A stretch of DNA of 64,000 bases from Holophaga foetida DSM 6591 (lineage in GTDB: Bacteria; Acidobacteriota; Holophagae; Holophagales; Holophagaceae). Positions 15,761 to 24,888 of this stretch are shown piece by piece. The position numbers were made by a program, and so were the translations under genes. The stretch's first letter is position 1, and the number at the start of each line of letters is the position of its first letter. The stretch spans positions 230,566 through 294,565 of the forward strand of contig NZ_KI912269.1 of assembly GCF_000242615.2 (NCBI RefSeq). Reading direction: 5' to 3'. The notes under the pieces are model-generated. The model worked only from the letters and a program-made list of their open reading frames with translations. It did not search any database and had not been told where the DNA came from.

Positions 15761-17149
15761 ATGAAGCCAGAAACCCGTCTCGCCCTGATCCATATCGTCG
15801 GCCCGGAGCATGTCCTCGAAGCCCGCGAGGATCTTCTCTGCTATGCCTATGACGCCTCTCCCATTGCCATGGACCCGGCCCACCTGCCATGCATGGTGCT
15901 CTTTCCCGCCAATGCCGAAGAAGTCTCCCGGATCGTCGGATTGGCCAACGACGCAGGCTTCGTCATCTACCCGCGGGGAGCGGGATCCAATGTGAGCGGA
16001 GGCAGCATTCCCGACCGGGATGCGGTGGTCATGGTCCTCTCCCGCATGAACCGCATCCTGGAGATCGACCAGGCCAATATGACGGCGGATCTGGAGCCGG
16101 GGGTCATCACCGAGCAGTTCCAGACCGCCGTCGAGAAGCTCGGCCTATTCTATCCTCCCGACCCCTCCAGCAAGGCCTTCTCGACCATGGGCGGCAATGT
16201 GGCCGAATGCGCTGGCGGCCCCCGGGGCGCCAAGTACGGCGTCACCCGGGACTATGTCCTGGCCCTGGAAGTGGTCATGCCCACAGGTGAGATCATCCAC
16301 ACCGGGGCGCGCACCATGAAGAGCGTGGCAGGTCTGGACCTGACGCGGCTCATGGTGGGCTCCGAGGGCACCCTGGGCATCATCACCCGCATCACGGTCC
16401 GGCTCCTGGCGCTTCCTGCCGCCAAAAAGACCTTGATGGCCATCTTCCCCGATCTGGAGAAGCCATCCCAGACGGTGGCCAAGATCTTCACGGCGGGCAT
16501 GGTGCCCACCACCATGGAACTGCTGGACAAGACCTTCATCAACGCCATCGAAGACTATCGCCAGATCGGCCTGCCCCGGGAGGCCGAGGCCATTCTGCTC
16601 ATCGAAGTGGACGGCGAGGCCGAGTCCGTGGACCGCCAGGCCGATCGCATCGCCGAGATCTGCCACCAGCAGGGGGCCACGCGCACCCAGGTCGCCAAGG
16701 ACGCGGCGGAAGCCGAAGAGCTCTGGATCGCCCGGCGTTCGGCCTTCGCCTCCGTCTGCCGCATCAAGCCCAACATCATCGGCGAAGACGCCACGGTGCC
16801 CAGGGCGGCCATCCCCCAGGCCGTGCGGGAGGTCCAGGCCATCGCGGCGCGCCACAACCTGACCATCGGTGTCATGGGCCACGCCGGGGACGGGAATCTG
16901 CACCCCTCGATCCTGGCCGACGAGCGGGATGCTGATGAGATGAGACGGGTGGAACTGGCCGTGGAGGAGATCTTCCGCTCGTTCCTGGCCCTCCGGGGCA
17001 CCCTTTCCGGCGAGCACGGCATCGGCCGCATGAAGAGCCGCTTCCTCCACCTGGAGACCGGGGAGGCTGGCCTGAAGGTGATGCGAAGCATCAAGCGGGC
17101 CCTCGACCCCAACAACATCCTCAACCCCACCATCGGATTGGGAGCCTGA
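15761..17149 (+). CDS. GlcD-type FAD-dependent 2-hydroxyacid dehydrogenase
   Basis: Predicted 462 aa. It oxidises a 2-hydroxyacid such as D-lactate or glycolate, passing electrons through the Fe-S partner encoded next. The vanillyl-alcohol-oxidase-type FAD domain is clear (IYPRGAGSNVSGGSIP, GNVAECAGGPRGAKYGVTRD, MVGSEGTLGIITRITV). The C-terminal domain has the GHAGDGNLHPSI and SGEHGIGRMK metal/substrate motifs. The ATG at 15761 fits the family N-terminus (a longer frame starts at 15680), although its ribosome site is weak. It forms a pair with the next gene (2-base gap). GlcE is absent, so a D-lactate dehydrogenase-like role is as likely as glycolate oxidase. Confidence 0.9.
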   Translation: MKPETRLALIHIVGPEHVLEAREDLLCYAYDASPIAMDPAHLPCMVLFPANAEEVSRIVGLANDAGFVIYPRGAGSNVSGGSIPDRDAVVMVLSRMNRILEIDQANMTADLEPGVITEQFQTAVEKLGLFYPPDPSSKAFSTMGGNVAECAGGPRGAKYGVTRDYVLALEVVMPTGEIIHTGARTMKSVAGLDLTRLMVGSEGTLGIITRITVRLLALPAAKKTLMAIFPDLEKPSQTVAKIFTAGMVPTTMELLDKTFINAIEDYRQIGLPREAEAILLIEVDGEAESVDRQADRIAEICHQQGATRTQVAKDAAEAEELWIARRSAFASVCRIKPNIIGEDATVPRAAIPQAVREVQAIAARHNLTIGVMGHAGDGNLHPSILADERDADEMRRVELAVEEIFRSFLALRGTLSGEHGIGRMKSRFLHLETGEAGLKVMRSIKRALDPNNILNPTIGLGA

Positions 17150-17151
17150 CC

Positions 17152-18426
17152 GTGGAATGGAGGGATCTTGAAGCCGAAGTGGTGCGCTGCTCCCGCTGCG
17201 GAGCCTGCCAGCAGGTGTGTCCGATCTTCCGGGAGCTGGGTACCGAGGCCTCGGCGACCCGGGGCAAGATCGGACTGATCCGTTCGGCCATCCACGGATG
17301 GGTGTCCGAAACGGAAGGTCTGTCCGAACGCATGTCCCTCTGCCTGGCCTGCAAGGCCTGCACGGCCAACTGCCCCAGCGGCGTCCAGGGGGACCAGCTG
17401 GTTCTGGCAGCCCGTCAGCGACTGGTGGAACGTCGGGGGCTTCCCCTCATCAAGCGGCTCGCCCTGCGGTTCTTCCTCAAGCACAAGGGCATCTTCCGCG
17501 TCGGCATGAAGCTGGGCCCCCTGGGTCAGCGCTTGGTACTGCGCCGAACCCCCAAGGGCTGCCTGCCCCGGCTCCCCATGGGCCTGGACAAGCGCCGACT
17601 GGTTCCGGAGCTGGCAAGCCGCAGCCTCCGGGAACGCTATCCCGAGGTGCTGGAAGCCCCCATGGCCCGGGGAAGAGTGGCCCTCTTCACCGGCTGCATG
17701 GTGAACCACGTCTACCCGGAGATCGGTGTGGCCGCCATCGAGGTGCTCCTGAAGCAGGGCATCTCGGTGGTGATCCCGCCGGACCAGCATTGCTGCGGCC
17801 TCCCAGCCTTCGCCAACGGGGACACCGATACGGCCCTGGAACTGGGCCGGGCGACCCTGGGTGTCTTCCAGAAATACCCCGTGGACGCCGTGCTCACCCT
17901 GTGCGGAAGCTGCGGCGGAACCCTGAAGCAGGAATACCGGCACTGGTTTGCCCCGGATCCCGAACTGGCCGGAAGAGCCAAGGCCCTTTCAGAGAAGGTG
18001 CAGGACTTCGCCCAGTACCTCGACGGACAGGGTCTGCTGGGCTCCCTCGGCCCCCTGAAGGGCAAGGTCACCTACCACGACTCCTGTCACCTGGCCCGGG
18101 GCATGGGGGTGACGAAGGAGCCCCGGAACCTGATCCGCGCCATCCCCGGACTGGTGTTCCAGGAGATGGAGGCCCCGGCCCGCTGCTGCGGAGCTGCGGG
18201 AAGCTTCAGCCTGACCCACTATGACCTGACACTTAAGATCAATGGACGCAAGACCGAAGACATCCTGAACTCGGGAGCAGATACCGTCGTCACTGGATGC
18301 CCAGGCTGCATCATGCAGTTAAAAGACGGGTTACACAAGTATGAATCAAAAATAAATGTTATACACTTTGCACAGTTGTTGCGACAGGCAATAATGGGGA
18401 ATCCCATCCCACCACCCATGCCCTGA
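17152..18426 (+). CDS. GlcF-type iron-sulfur subunit
   Basis: Predicted 424 aa from a GTG. Two ferredoxin motifs lie near the N-terminus (CSRCGACQQVCP and CLACKACTANCP), binding two [4Fe-4S] clusters. Two CCG domains follow (HCCGLPAF and RCCGAAGSFSL, with CGSCGGTLKQEY and YHDSCHLARG between), as in GlcF, LldE and HdrD. It takes electrons from the flavoprotein encoded two bases upstream, probably to quinone or an electron-transfer flavoprotein. Its last 60 bases are AT-rich and carry a variant of the palindrome found upstream of the first MFS gene. Confidence 0.9.
   Translation: MEWRDLEAEVVRCSRCGACQQVCPIFRELGTEASATRGKIGLIRSAIHGWVSETEGLSERMSLCLACKACTANCPSGVQGDQLVLAARQRLVERRGLPLIKRLALRFFLKHKGIFRVGMKLGPLGQRLVLRRTPKGCLPRLPMGLDKRRLVPELASRSLRERYPEVLEAPMARGRVALFTGCMVNHVYPEIGVAAIEVLLKQGISVVIPPDQHCCGLPAFANGDTDTALELGRATLGVFQKYPVDAVLTLCGSCGGTLKQEYRHWFAPDPELAGRAKALSEKVQDFAQYLDGQGLLGSLGPLKGKVTYHDSCHLARGMGVTKEPRNLIRAIPGLVFQEMEAPARCCGAAGSFSLTHYDLTLKINGRKTEDILNSGADTVVTGCPGCIMQLKDGLHKYESKINVIHFAQLLRQAIMGNPIPPPMP
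18374..18387 (+). promoter_or_regulatory. Variant palindrome upstream of MFS 2
   Basis: AGTTGTTGCGACAG differs by one base from AGTTGTCGCGACAG upstream of MFS paralog 1. It is 80 bases before the second MFS gene and lies inside the end of the glcF-like gene, so that carrier may have its own regulated promoter. Confidence 0.4.
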
Positions 18427-18467
18427 TTCCCATCCCGGAGATCAGGCCCCGTCCATAGGAGCGTCCC

Positions 18468-19742
18468 ATGGAACAAACGCAAACCTACCCGAACTTCCGA
18501 TGGTTCGTGCTGTTGGCCCTTCTGGTCGTCACAGCCGCTTCCACCATCCTCATGATCGCCCCAGCTCCGTTGATGGGTGAGATCTCCAAGGAACTGAGCA
18601 TCGATCCGGGCAAGGCCACGGGCATCATCATGGGCCTCTGGAACATCCTGGGTGCCACCTCCTGCCTGGTGGCGGGCTTCCTGGTGGACAAGTACGGCGT
18701 CAACAAGCTGATGATTATCGGCTGCGTCATCTTCATCGTGCCCACCCTCCTCTTCCCCATGGCTGGCAACAACCTCGGGCTGATCATCCTGCTCCGCGCC
18801 ATCCAGGCCTGCGGTGTGGGCCCCGTGACCTCCATCCTGGGCTCCCTGGCGGCGGCTTGGTTTCCCGCCAGCCAGCGCGGCACCGTGGCCGGCCTCCAGG
18901 GCGTGGCCACCTCCGGTGGTGTGCTGATCGGCTTCCTGGTCTCCCCTTCCACCTTCGCCCACACCCACAGCTGGACGGTCACCATGGGTTGGATGACCAT
19001 CGCTCCCGTCATCGCCCTCATCCTTTGCGCCGCGATCCCCTTTGGCCCCAAGCCCCCCGCCTTCCACGACGATCTGTCCGCCGAAGCCCAGGCCGTGGCC
19101 CAGGGTGCCTTCGCCAAGGCCCTCAGGACCCCCACGACTTGGCTCCTCATCGCCTGCGTCTTCATCAGCTGCTGGTTCTTCACCGGCACCAACGACCTGA
19201 CCCCCGGCTACATCGCCATCGCCCCCCCCACCGGCCTGGGCTATGGCCCCATGATGGCGGGCAAGCTCATGGGCCTCTACCAGATCTTCTTCATGCTGGG
19301 CGGTCTGCTCGTCGGCCTCATCTTCGAGAAGCTCTTCCATGAGAGCGCCCGCGCCACCATCGGCATCGGCTTCGTGGTCTCCGCGTGCCTGATCGCCTCC
19401 ATCATGCTGCCCGTCATCGCTGGCAAGCCCTCCAACCTCAGCATCATCCTGCCTATCTGCGGATTCTTCGCCGCCTGGGTCATGCCCACCGCCGTGGCCT
19501 TCATCTCCATCAACTACCACCACACCATCATCGGCCGCATCACCGGCTTGGCCTTCGGCATCGGCCTCTACGCCGGCATCCCCGGCATCATCGTCGGCTC
19601 CATGGTCCTCTCCAAGACCGGCAACTACCATGGCTCCATCACCATCGTGACCTGCGTGGCCATCCTGGGCGCCATCCTGTCCCAGTTCCTCAGGCCGCTG
19701 GTCCAGAAGAGCAAGGCCAAGAGCCCTGCCCTGGAAGCCTGA
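18468..19742 (+). CDS. MFS transporter, carboxylate-type (paralog 2)
   Basis: Predicted 424 aa with 12 transmembrane segments. MFS signatures include GFLVDKYGVNKLM after helix 2 and AAWFPASQRGTVAG in the N-terminal half. It is a paralog of the carrier at 11452-12735, with the same opening pattern and shared FGPKPP and NDLTP motifs. Placed directly after the 2-hydroxyacid dehydrogenase, it probably imports or exchanges that enzyme's substrate. A terminator follows. The start ATG has only a modest ribosome site (GGAG at 18458-18461). Confidence 0.87.
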   Translation: MEQTQTYPNFRWFVLLALLVVTAASTILMIAPAPLMGEISKELSIDPGKATGIIMGLWNILGATSCLVAGFLVDKYGVNKLMIIGCVIFIVPTLLFPMAGNNLGLIILLRAIQACGVGPVTSILGSLAAAWFPASQRGTVAGLQGVATSGGVLIGFLVSPSTFAHTHSWTVTMGWMTIAPVIALILCAAIPFGPKPPAFHDDLSAEAQAVAQGAFAKALRTPTTWLLIACVFISCWFFTGTNDLTPGYIAIAPPTGLGYGPMMAGKLMGLYQIFFMLGGLLVGLIFEKLFHESARATIGIGFVVSACLIASIMLPVIAGKPSNLSIILPICGFFAAWVMPTAVAFISINYHHTIIGRITGLAFGIGLYAGIPGIIVGSMVLSKTGNYHGSITIVTCVAILGAILSQFLRPLVQKSKAKSPALEA

Positions 19743-19767
19743 TCAACAGCATTTGACTTCACTTCGG

Positions 19768-19800
19768 ACGCTCCGACTCCCTGGAGACGGAGCGTTTTTC
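19768..19800 (+). terminator. Intrinsic terminator after MFS 2
   Basis: ACGCTCCG (19768-19775) pairs with CGGAGCGT (19788-19795), followed by TTTTC. It closes the glcD-glcF-MFS transcript. Confidence 0.8.
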
Positions 19801-19825
19801 TATTCCCATTCTGCAAGGCAGTGCA

Positions 19826-20746
19826 TTGAACCAGCTCATCTTCACCCAAGTCCTCACCCTCTTCATCCTCATGGGGGTCGGCCTGGCGGCCCGCCGCCTG
19901 GGCCAGTTCACGCCCGAGGTCAGCAGGGGCATGTCCGCCTTCCTGATGAACTTCTGCATGCCCATGATGGTGCTCTCCTCCTTCCTGAGGCCCTTCAACA
20001 TGGGCATGCTGGCCACCGCCGGACGCATGCTGGGCTACGCCCTGGCGATCCACCTCCTGCTGGTCATGCTGGCCTGGATCATCTTCCGAAAGGCCCCGGC
20101 TGCCAAGCGCCCCGGGCTCCAGTTCATCACCGTCTTCTCCAACTCGGGCTTCATGGGCCTGCCTCTTTTGGCCATGCTCTTCCCCATTGGGGGAGTCTTT
20201 TTCGGAGCGGTCTACAGCATCGCCTTCACAGTCTTCATGTTCACGGCCGGGGTGGCCTTCTTTAGCCCCGGGAACTCCCGTCCCAGCCCCCGTCAGCTCT
20301 TCCTGAACCCCGTCATCCTGAGCACCCTCGCGGGCATCGCGTGTTTCCTGGCGTCAGTGAAGCTCCCGACACCGATCATGAACACGTTGGGGATCATCGG
20401 AGGCATGACCAGCCCCCTCTCCATGCTCATCATCGGGGCCATGCTGGGCGACATGAAGCTCCGGGATATCCTGGGTTCCCCCGTCGAGTACCTCCTGTGC
20501 GCCGTACGTCTGCTGGTGGCCCCCCTGCTCACCCTGCTCCTCTGCCGCATGCTGCATGTGGACCCGGTCCTGGAAAAGATCCTGGTGATCCTCCAGGCCC
20601 TGCCCGCGGCCACCATCGTGGCCGCCTTCGCCGAGAAATACGGCAGCGACCGGGCCTTCGTCTCCCGCTGCACCTTCCTCAGCACCCTGCTTTCCATCCT
20701 CACCATTCCGCTGGTGGTGAAGATCCTGGAGCGCTTCGGGGGCTGA
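19826..20746 (+). CDS. AEC-family permease
   Basis: Predicted 306 aa, about nine or ten transmembrane segments of the auxin-efflux-carrier family, which in bacteria move malate, malonate or other small organic anions. Features are the N-terminal LFILMGVGLAARRLGQFTPE with a following LMNFCMPMMVLSS, and the C-terminal AFAEKYGSDRAFVSRCTFLSTLLS typical of the family. The start is a TTG at 19826 with AAGG (19815-19818) as ribosome site; no better start is visible. It has an upstream terminator and so its own promoter. Confidence 0.85.
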   Translation: MNQLIFTQVLTLFILMGVGLAARRLGQFTPEVSRGMSAFLMNFCMPMMVLSSFLRPFNMGMLATAGRMLGYALAIHLLLVMLAWIIFRKAPAAKRPGLQFITVFSNSGFMGLPLLAMLFPIGGVFFGAVYSIAFTVFMFTAGVAFFSPGNSRPSPRQLFLNPVILSTLAGIACFLASVKLPTPIMNTLGIIGGMTSPLSMLIIGAMLGDMKLRDILGSPVEYLLCAVRLLVAPLLTLLLCRMLHVDPVLEKILVILQALPAATIVAAFAEKYGSDRAFVSRCTFLSTLLSILTIPLVVKILERFGG

Positions 20747-20780
20747 GACCAAATCCTCAACAAAGGCTGCTGAGTTCATG

Positions 20781-20829
20781 ATTTGCCATCGCATCCCAGC
20801 GTGGGATTACGCGAGGTTTGACGGCAAAT
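20781..20829. repeat. Nested hairpins between convergent genes
   Basis: ATTTGCC (20781-20787) pairs with GGCAAAT (20823-20829), and inside it ATCCCA (20793-20798) pairs with TGGGAT (20802-20807). It lies between the convergent AEC and murB genes. A TTTT follows on the plus strand, so it may be a weak terminator. Confidence 0.4.
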
Positions 20830-20875
20830 TTTGAGTCGTGTGCTTCGTGGTCCGCCTTCGCCCAGCAGCAAGCGA

Positions 20876-21889
20876 CTACAGCACCACTGGCTCCATCTCC
20901 AGCTCGATCCCGAACCGGGTCCGAACATCGGCTCGGACCGTTTCCGCCAGTCGTAGCACATCGGCTCCAGTGGCACCGCCATGGTTCACCAGGACGAGGG
21001 CCTGATGGGCGAACATGCCCACGGGGCCAAGGGAACGGCCCTTCCACCCGCACTGCTCGATGAGCCAGCCAGCCGCGACCTTGAAGCGGCCATCGGCCTG
21101 GGGGTAGCTGGGCAGCTGAGGGTGCTCGACCTTCAGAGAGGCGAAGCTCTTCGGATCCAGCACTGGATTCTTGAAGAAGCTCCCGGCGCTGGCGATCTCC
21201 AGGGGGTCCGGCAGCTTGCGGCGGCGCACAGCGGTGACGGCCTGGGCCACCTGGAGGGGCGTCGGATGTTCGAAACCGCTGCTGGAGAGTTCCCGGGCCA
21301 GATCGAGATAGGCGGCCTCGGGCTTCCAGCCCTTGGGCAGGCGGAAGGTGACGGAAGTGACCACCAACCCCCTTCCCTCTTCCGTCTTGAAGAGACTCTC
21401 CCGGTAGCCGAAGCGGCAGGCCCCGCGGTCCAGGCTCAGGGTGCATCCCGAGTGGAGGTTCAGGGCCTCCAGGCTATGAAAGCGGTCCTTGGCCTCCAGG
21501 CCGTAGGCGCCGATGTTCTGGACCGGGGCGGCACCAACCGTTCCGGGGATGAAGGCCAGGTTCTCCAGGCCGCCCCAGCCCTGTTCCAGGGTCCAGGTCA
21601 CGAAATCCGGCCAGTCCTCACCGGCCCCGGCGCGGACGTAGAACGCCTCGGCGTCCTCGCCCACCAATTCCCGGCCCGGGATGCGGATGTGGAGCACCGT
21701 GGCCTCCAGATCTCCGGAGATCACCACGTTGCTGCCGCCGCCGAGGACCACGACGGGCCCCGCCGAAAGTTCCCCCCCCCGGATCAGGGCCTGGAGCTGA
21801 TCCGCCGAGCTGATCTCCGCGAAACGCCGTGCTTTCCCGGGGAGGTGAAGGGTGTTGAGAGCCTCCAGCGAGGCGTTGGGAATCAGCAT
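20876..21889 (-). CDS. murB: UDP-N-acetylenolpyruvoylglucosamine reductase
   Basis: Predicted 337 aa. It reduces UDP-GlcNAc-enolpyruvate to UDP-MurNAc with NADPH, the second step of peptidoglycan precursor synthesis. The FAD-binding loop VVLGGGSNVVISGD, the AFIPGTVGAAPVQNIGAYGLEAKD segment, RFGYRESLFK (type I) and the catalytic serine in ASAGSFFKNPVL are present. Length and motifs fit the E. coli-like type I enzyme. It starts 6 bases after the purD stop on the same strand and is probably co-transcribed. Confidence 0.96.
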   Translation of the reverse strand: MLIPNASLEALNTLHLPGKARRFAEISSADQLQALIRGGELSAGPVVVLGGGSNVVISGDLEATVLHIRIPGRELVGEDAEAFYVRAGAGEDWPDFVTWTLEQGWGGLENLAFIPGTVGAAPVQNIGAYGLEAKDRFHSLEALNLHSGCTLSLDRGACRFGYRESLFKTEEGRGLVVTSVTFRLPKGWKPEAAYLDLARELSSSGFEHPTPLQVAQAVTAVRRRKLPDPLEIASAGSFFKNPVLDPKSFASLKVEHPQLPSYPQADGRFKVAAGWLIEQCGWKGRSLGPVGMFAHQALVLVNHGGATGADVLRLAETVRADVRTRFGIELEMEPVVL

Positions 21890-21895
21890 GTCGCC

Positions 21896-23209
21896 CTAGG
21901 CCTGGCCCCAGGCGTCGGCCACACCCTTGCCGGCCTGGGCATGACAGAGGGCCTTGAGGCCGATATCCCGCCGCACCTGGCGACCGGGCCAGGTGACCTG
22001 GTCCAGATCCGCCTCCACCTGGGCCCGGGCCTGGGCCAGATCCGGCGCCTGGGCCACGAGGTTGAGCACCCGTCCGCCATTGGTCACCCACTGGCCGTCC
22101 TGCTTGCGGGTTCCGGCATGGACTACGAGGCTCCTGGGAGACTGAATGGCGATGGGCACCCCCTTCTTGGCCCCCTCGGGATAGTCCTCGGCAGCCAGCA
22201 CCACAGCGATGGCACATCCAGGCTTGAGCGTCACGGAATCCCGCTCCATGCGCCCCTGGGCCACGGAGAGCAGGAGTTGGGCCAGGTCCTCGTCCAGAAG
22301 CTGCATGAGCACCTGGGTCTCGGGATCCCCAAAGCGCACGTTGTATTCCAGGAGCTTGGGGCCCTGGGGGGTCCACATGACGCCCAGGAAGAGCACCCCC
22401 TGGGCGTCCAGGCCGTCCTTCTGGAGACCCTGGACCGTGGGGATCACCAGTTCCCGGCGCATGCGCTCCACGTCCTCGGCCTTGAGGAAGGGGAGTGGGC
22501 CGAAGACGCCCATGCCGCCGGTGTTGGGACCCAGGTCGTCCTCGAAGATGCGCTTGTGGTCCTGGCAGGCGGGCAGGAGGGCGTAATGGGCATGGTCAGC
22601 CTTCACGTCCACCAGGACGTGCAAGCTCAGTTCCATGCCCACCAGGGGTTCCTCAAAGACCACGGTCTTGGAGGCCTCCCCGAACTGGCCGGCCATGAAG
22701 TTGCGGAAGGTCTCCAGCGCCTCCTCGCGCGTGGCAGCCAGGACCACACCCTTGCCCGCCGCCAGGCCGTCGGCCTTGAGGACGATGGGATAGGGGTGGG
22801 GCCAGGCGTGGATCAGGGCCTCGCCCTGGGCCAGATCGGTCACGGTTTCGCTGGCGGCGCAGGGGATGGCATGGCGCTCCATGAAGTCCTTGGCGAAGGC
22901 CTTGGAGCCCTCCAGGCGGGCCGTGGCGGCATTGTGGCCGAAAACAGGGACCCCCAGGGCCCGGAGGGCATTGCCCACACCGGCGACCAGGGGCGCCTCG
23001 GGGCCGAGGATCGCCAGGTCAGGCCGGTGCTCTGAGGCCCAGGCAGCGATGCCCTCCACATCCTCGACGCCGTAGGACAGGCAGGTGCCCAGCTCCGCCA
23101 GGCCATCGCTTCCCGGCGCCGCGAAGAGCTCCACAGCCTCCGCCCCCTCCCGGAGCTTCAGCGCCATGGCGTATTCGCGTCCCCCTGAACCAACCAGCAG
23201 AATCTTCAT
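21896..23209 (-). CDS. purD: Phosphoribosylamine-glycine ligase
   Basis: Predicted 437 aa. It joins glycine to phosphoribosylamine with ATP in purine synthesis. The N-terminus MKILLVGSGGREYAMALKL is diagnostic, as are GPEAPLVAGVGNALRALG, PIVLKADGLAAGKGVVLA (ATP-grasp) and GPNTGGMGVFGPLPF with EYNVRFGDPETQ. Two adjacent ATGs (23209 and 23212) are possible starts, both behind GGAG. A longer frame to 23263 lacks family character. Followed immediately by murB. Confidence 0.97.
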   Translation of the reverse strand: MKILLVGSGGREYAMALKLREGAEAVELFAAPGSDGLAELGTCLSYGVEDVEGIAAWASEHRPDLAILGPEAPLVAGVGNALRALGVPVFGHNAATARLEGSKAFAKDFMERHAIPCAASETVTDLAQGEALIHAWPHPYPIVLKADGLAAGKGVVLAATREEALETFRNFMAGQFGEASKTVVFEEPLVGMELSLHVLVDVKADHAHYALLPACQDHKRIFEDDLGPNTGGMGVFGPLPFLKAEDVERMRRELVIPTVQGLQKDGLDAQGVLFLGVMWTPQGPKLLEYNVRFGDPETQVLMQLLDEDLAQLLLSVAQGRMERDSVTLKPGCAIAVVLAAEDYPEGAKKGVPIAIQSPRSLVVHAGTRKQDGQWVTNGGRVLNLVAQAPDLAQARAQVEADLDQVTWPGRQVRRDIGLKALCHAQAGKGVADAWGQA

Positions 23210-23291
23210 CATCACACTCCAGCTTCCAGTATCGCCGAGGAAGCGGCAAAACGGGGAGGCCACTCAGGCTGACTGGGGCTCCAGCCATCCG

Positions 23292-24503
23292 TCAGTGGGG
23301 AGTGGACGACCAAGGGCGAGACGCTCGAGATCTGGGCCGACCACGGTCCTCGATTTCAATCTCCACTTTTTCAGTCCCCTGGCTACGATCAACCATCGCA
23401 CCGACGAATCCTTCCATAGAGGCGTCTGAGGTCGAAGAAACACCGGAGGCTTTGAGGGAAAAGTTGTCCGGGTTCGAGCTTTGACGAAGCGCCTCCTTGT
23501 AGGTGATCAGCTGGCTGGCATGAAGCCGCATCAGTGACTGGTCAAAGCTCTGCATCCCGTATGAGGCCCCTTGGGCGATCGCCTCACTGAGGTACTTGGC
23601 CTTTTCCATATCGTCGATGCACTCTTTGACGCGGGCCGAAGTCAACATGATCTCGACCGCAGGAACGCGCCCCTTCCCATCCGCCTTGGGGACCAGCCTC
23701 TGGGAAATGACGCCCTTCAGAATGCTGGCCAGCTGCAAGCGCACCTGACGCTGAAGAGAATGGGGAAACACACTGATGATGCGGTTGATCGCCTCTGCGG
23801 CGTCCAGCGTGTGCAGCGTTGCCATGACCAGATGACCCGTTTCGGCAGCGATCATGGCGGTCTGGATCGTCTCGAGATCCCGCATCTCTCCGACCAGGAT
23901 GACATCCGGATCCTGTCGCAGAGCCCCAAGCAGCGCCGTGGAGTAATCCGGAGTATCCTCACCGATCTCGCGTTGGCTGATGATGCTTTTCTTGTCCTGG
24001 TGCAGGAATTCGATCGGATCTTCGATGGTAATGATGTTGCGGGTCTGATGAGTATTGATGATGTCGATCATTGCGGCCAGCGTACTGGATTTTCCGCAGC
24101 CGGTTGTCCCGGTCACCAGGATCATCCCCCGTTCTTCCCTGCAGATCTTCTTGAGGACCGGGGGAAGATTCAGCTCTTCCAGGGTAGGAATCTCCTGTGA
24201 AATCGGACGCAGCACCATCGCCACCGAACCCCGCTCACGGTAGATGCTGACCCTGTATCGCCCAAGCCCCGGCGCCGTGTGCGACAAATTGACTTCACGA
24301 TTCTCCTCGAATACCCGCAACTGCCGCTCATTCATCATGGATAGAGCGGTATTGGCAACGAATTCCGGTGTGTAGCTCGCGGCGTGGGCAATCGGACGCA
24401 GGTGGCCATCCACCCGAATGGTCGGCACAAGGCCGGACTTGATGTGAATATCGGAGCCCTTAACCCTGGCCGCAACGGCGAGCACTTTCTCCAGTTCCAT
24501 CAT
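23292..24503 (-). CDS. PilT/PilU-type pilus retraction ATPase
   Basis: Predicted 403 aa. It is a hexameric GspE/PilT-family ATPase that powers type IV pilus retraction at the inner membrane. It has the N-terminal PAS-like domain (GSDIHIKSGLVPTIRVDGHL), Walker A GTTGCGKSST, Asp box (IEDPIEFLH), Walker B DVILVGEMRD and His box (ATLHTLDAAEAINRII). The last ~55 residues are a polar extension beyond the usual end, nearer to PilU than to core PilT. No other pilus gene is in the window. A pair of ATG codons begins the frame. Confidence 0.92.
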   Translation of the reverse strand: MMELEKVLAVAARVKGSDIHIKSGLVPTIRVDGHLRPIAHAASYTPEFVANTALSMMNERQLRVFEENREVNLSHTAPGLGRYRVSIYRERGSVAMVLRPISQEIPTLEELNLPPVLKKICREERGMILVTGTTGCGKSSTLAAMIDIINTHQTRNIITIEDPIEFLHQDKKSIISQREIGEDTPDYSTALLGALRQDPDVILVGEMRDLETIQTAMIAAETGHLVMATLHTLDAAEAINRIISVFPHSLQRQVRLQLASILKGVISQRLVPKADGKGRVPAVEIMLTSARVKECIDDMEKAKYLSEAIAQGASYGMQSFDQSLMRLHASQLITYKEALRQSSNPDNFSLKASGVSSTSDASMEGFVGAMVDRSQGTEKVEIEIEDRGRPRSRASRPWSSTPH

Positions 24504-24789
24504 TTGACCTCGGTATCATCCCGCCGTTTCAGCGCCATCAACTCGTTTCCGCAAAACCTTGAATACAGACTTCATCAGTCGGAATAGAACAAGGGATTCA
24601 CCCAACCGGGGAAAGGGGTCCCCAGGGATCGGCCTGACCCGCCCCATTACCCTTTGCAGAACCGGCATATTTACTTGCCAATGCAAGTTATCGGGATGGA
24701 GACGCACCAGAGCAGCTGCCCCTTGCGTATTGTGATTTTATATTACAAGCCAATCTTTTTCCTCCCTTTTTTTGATTCTTCACCAAGTT
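24504..24789. other. Intergenic region upstream of pilT-type gene
   Basis: I see no gene here. The stretch is AT-rich around 24728-24775 and holds a short hairpin, ACTTGC (24673-24678) with GCAAGT (24683-24688). It is probably the promoter region of the pilT-type gene. I checked for the c-di-GMP riboswitch pattern and could not find it. Confidence 0.4.
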
Positions 24790-24846
24790 CGGGAAAAAAC
24801 AGAAACAAGCCCTCCAGGCCGCCCGTAACGGGGGCAGGGAGGGCTT
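24790..24846 (-). terminator. Terminator of iron alcohol dehydrogenase
   Basis: On the minus strand AAGCCCTCC (24846-24838) pairs with GGAGGGCTT (24815-24807), followed by a T-rich tail ending in TTTTTT near 24794. It sits 43 bases after the alcohol dehydrogenase stop. Confidence 0.8.
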
Positions 24847-24888
24847 GGCAATTCAGCGATTCCGGAAGCTCGAAACCCGCAGGGTCTG

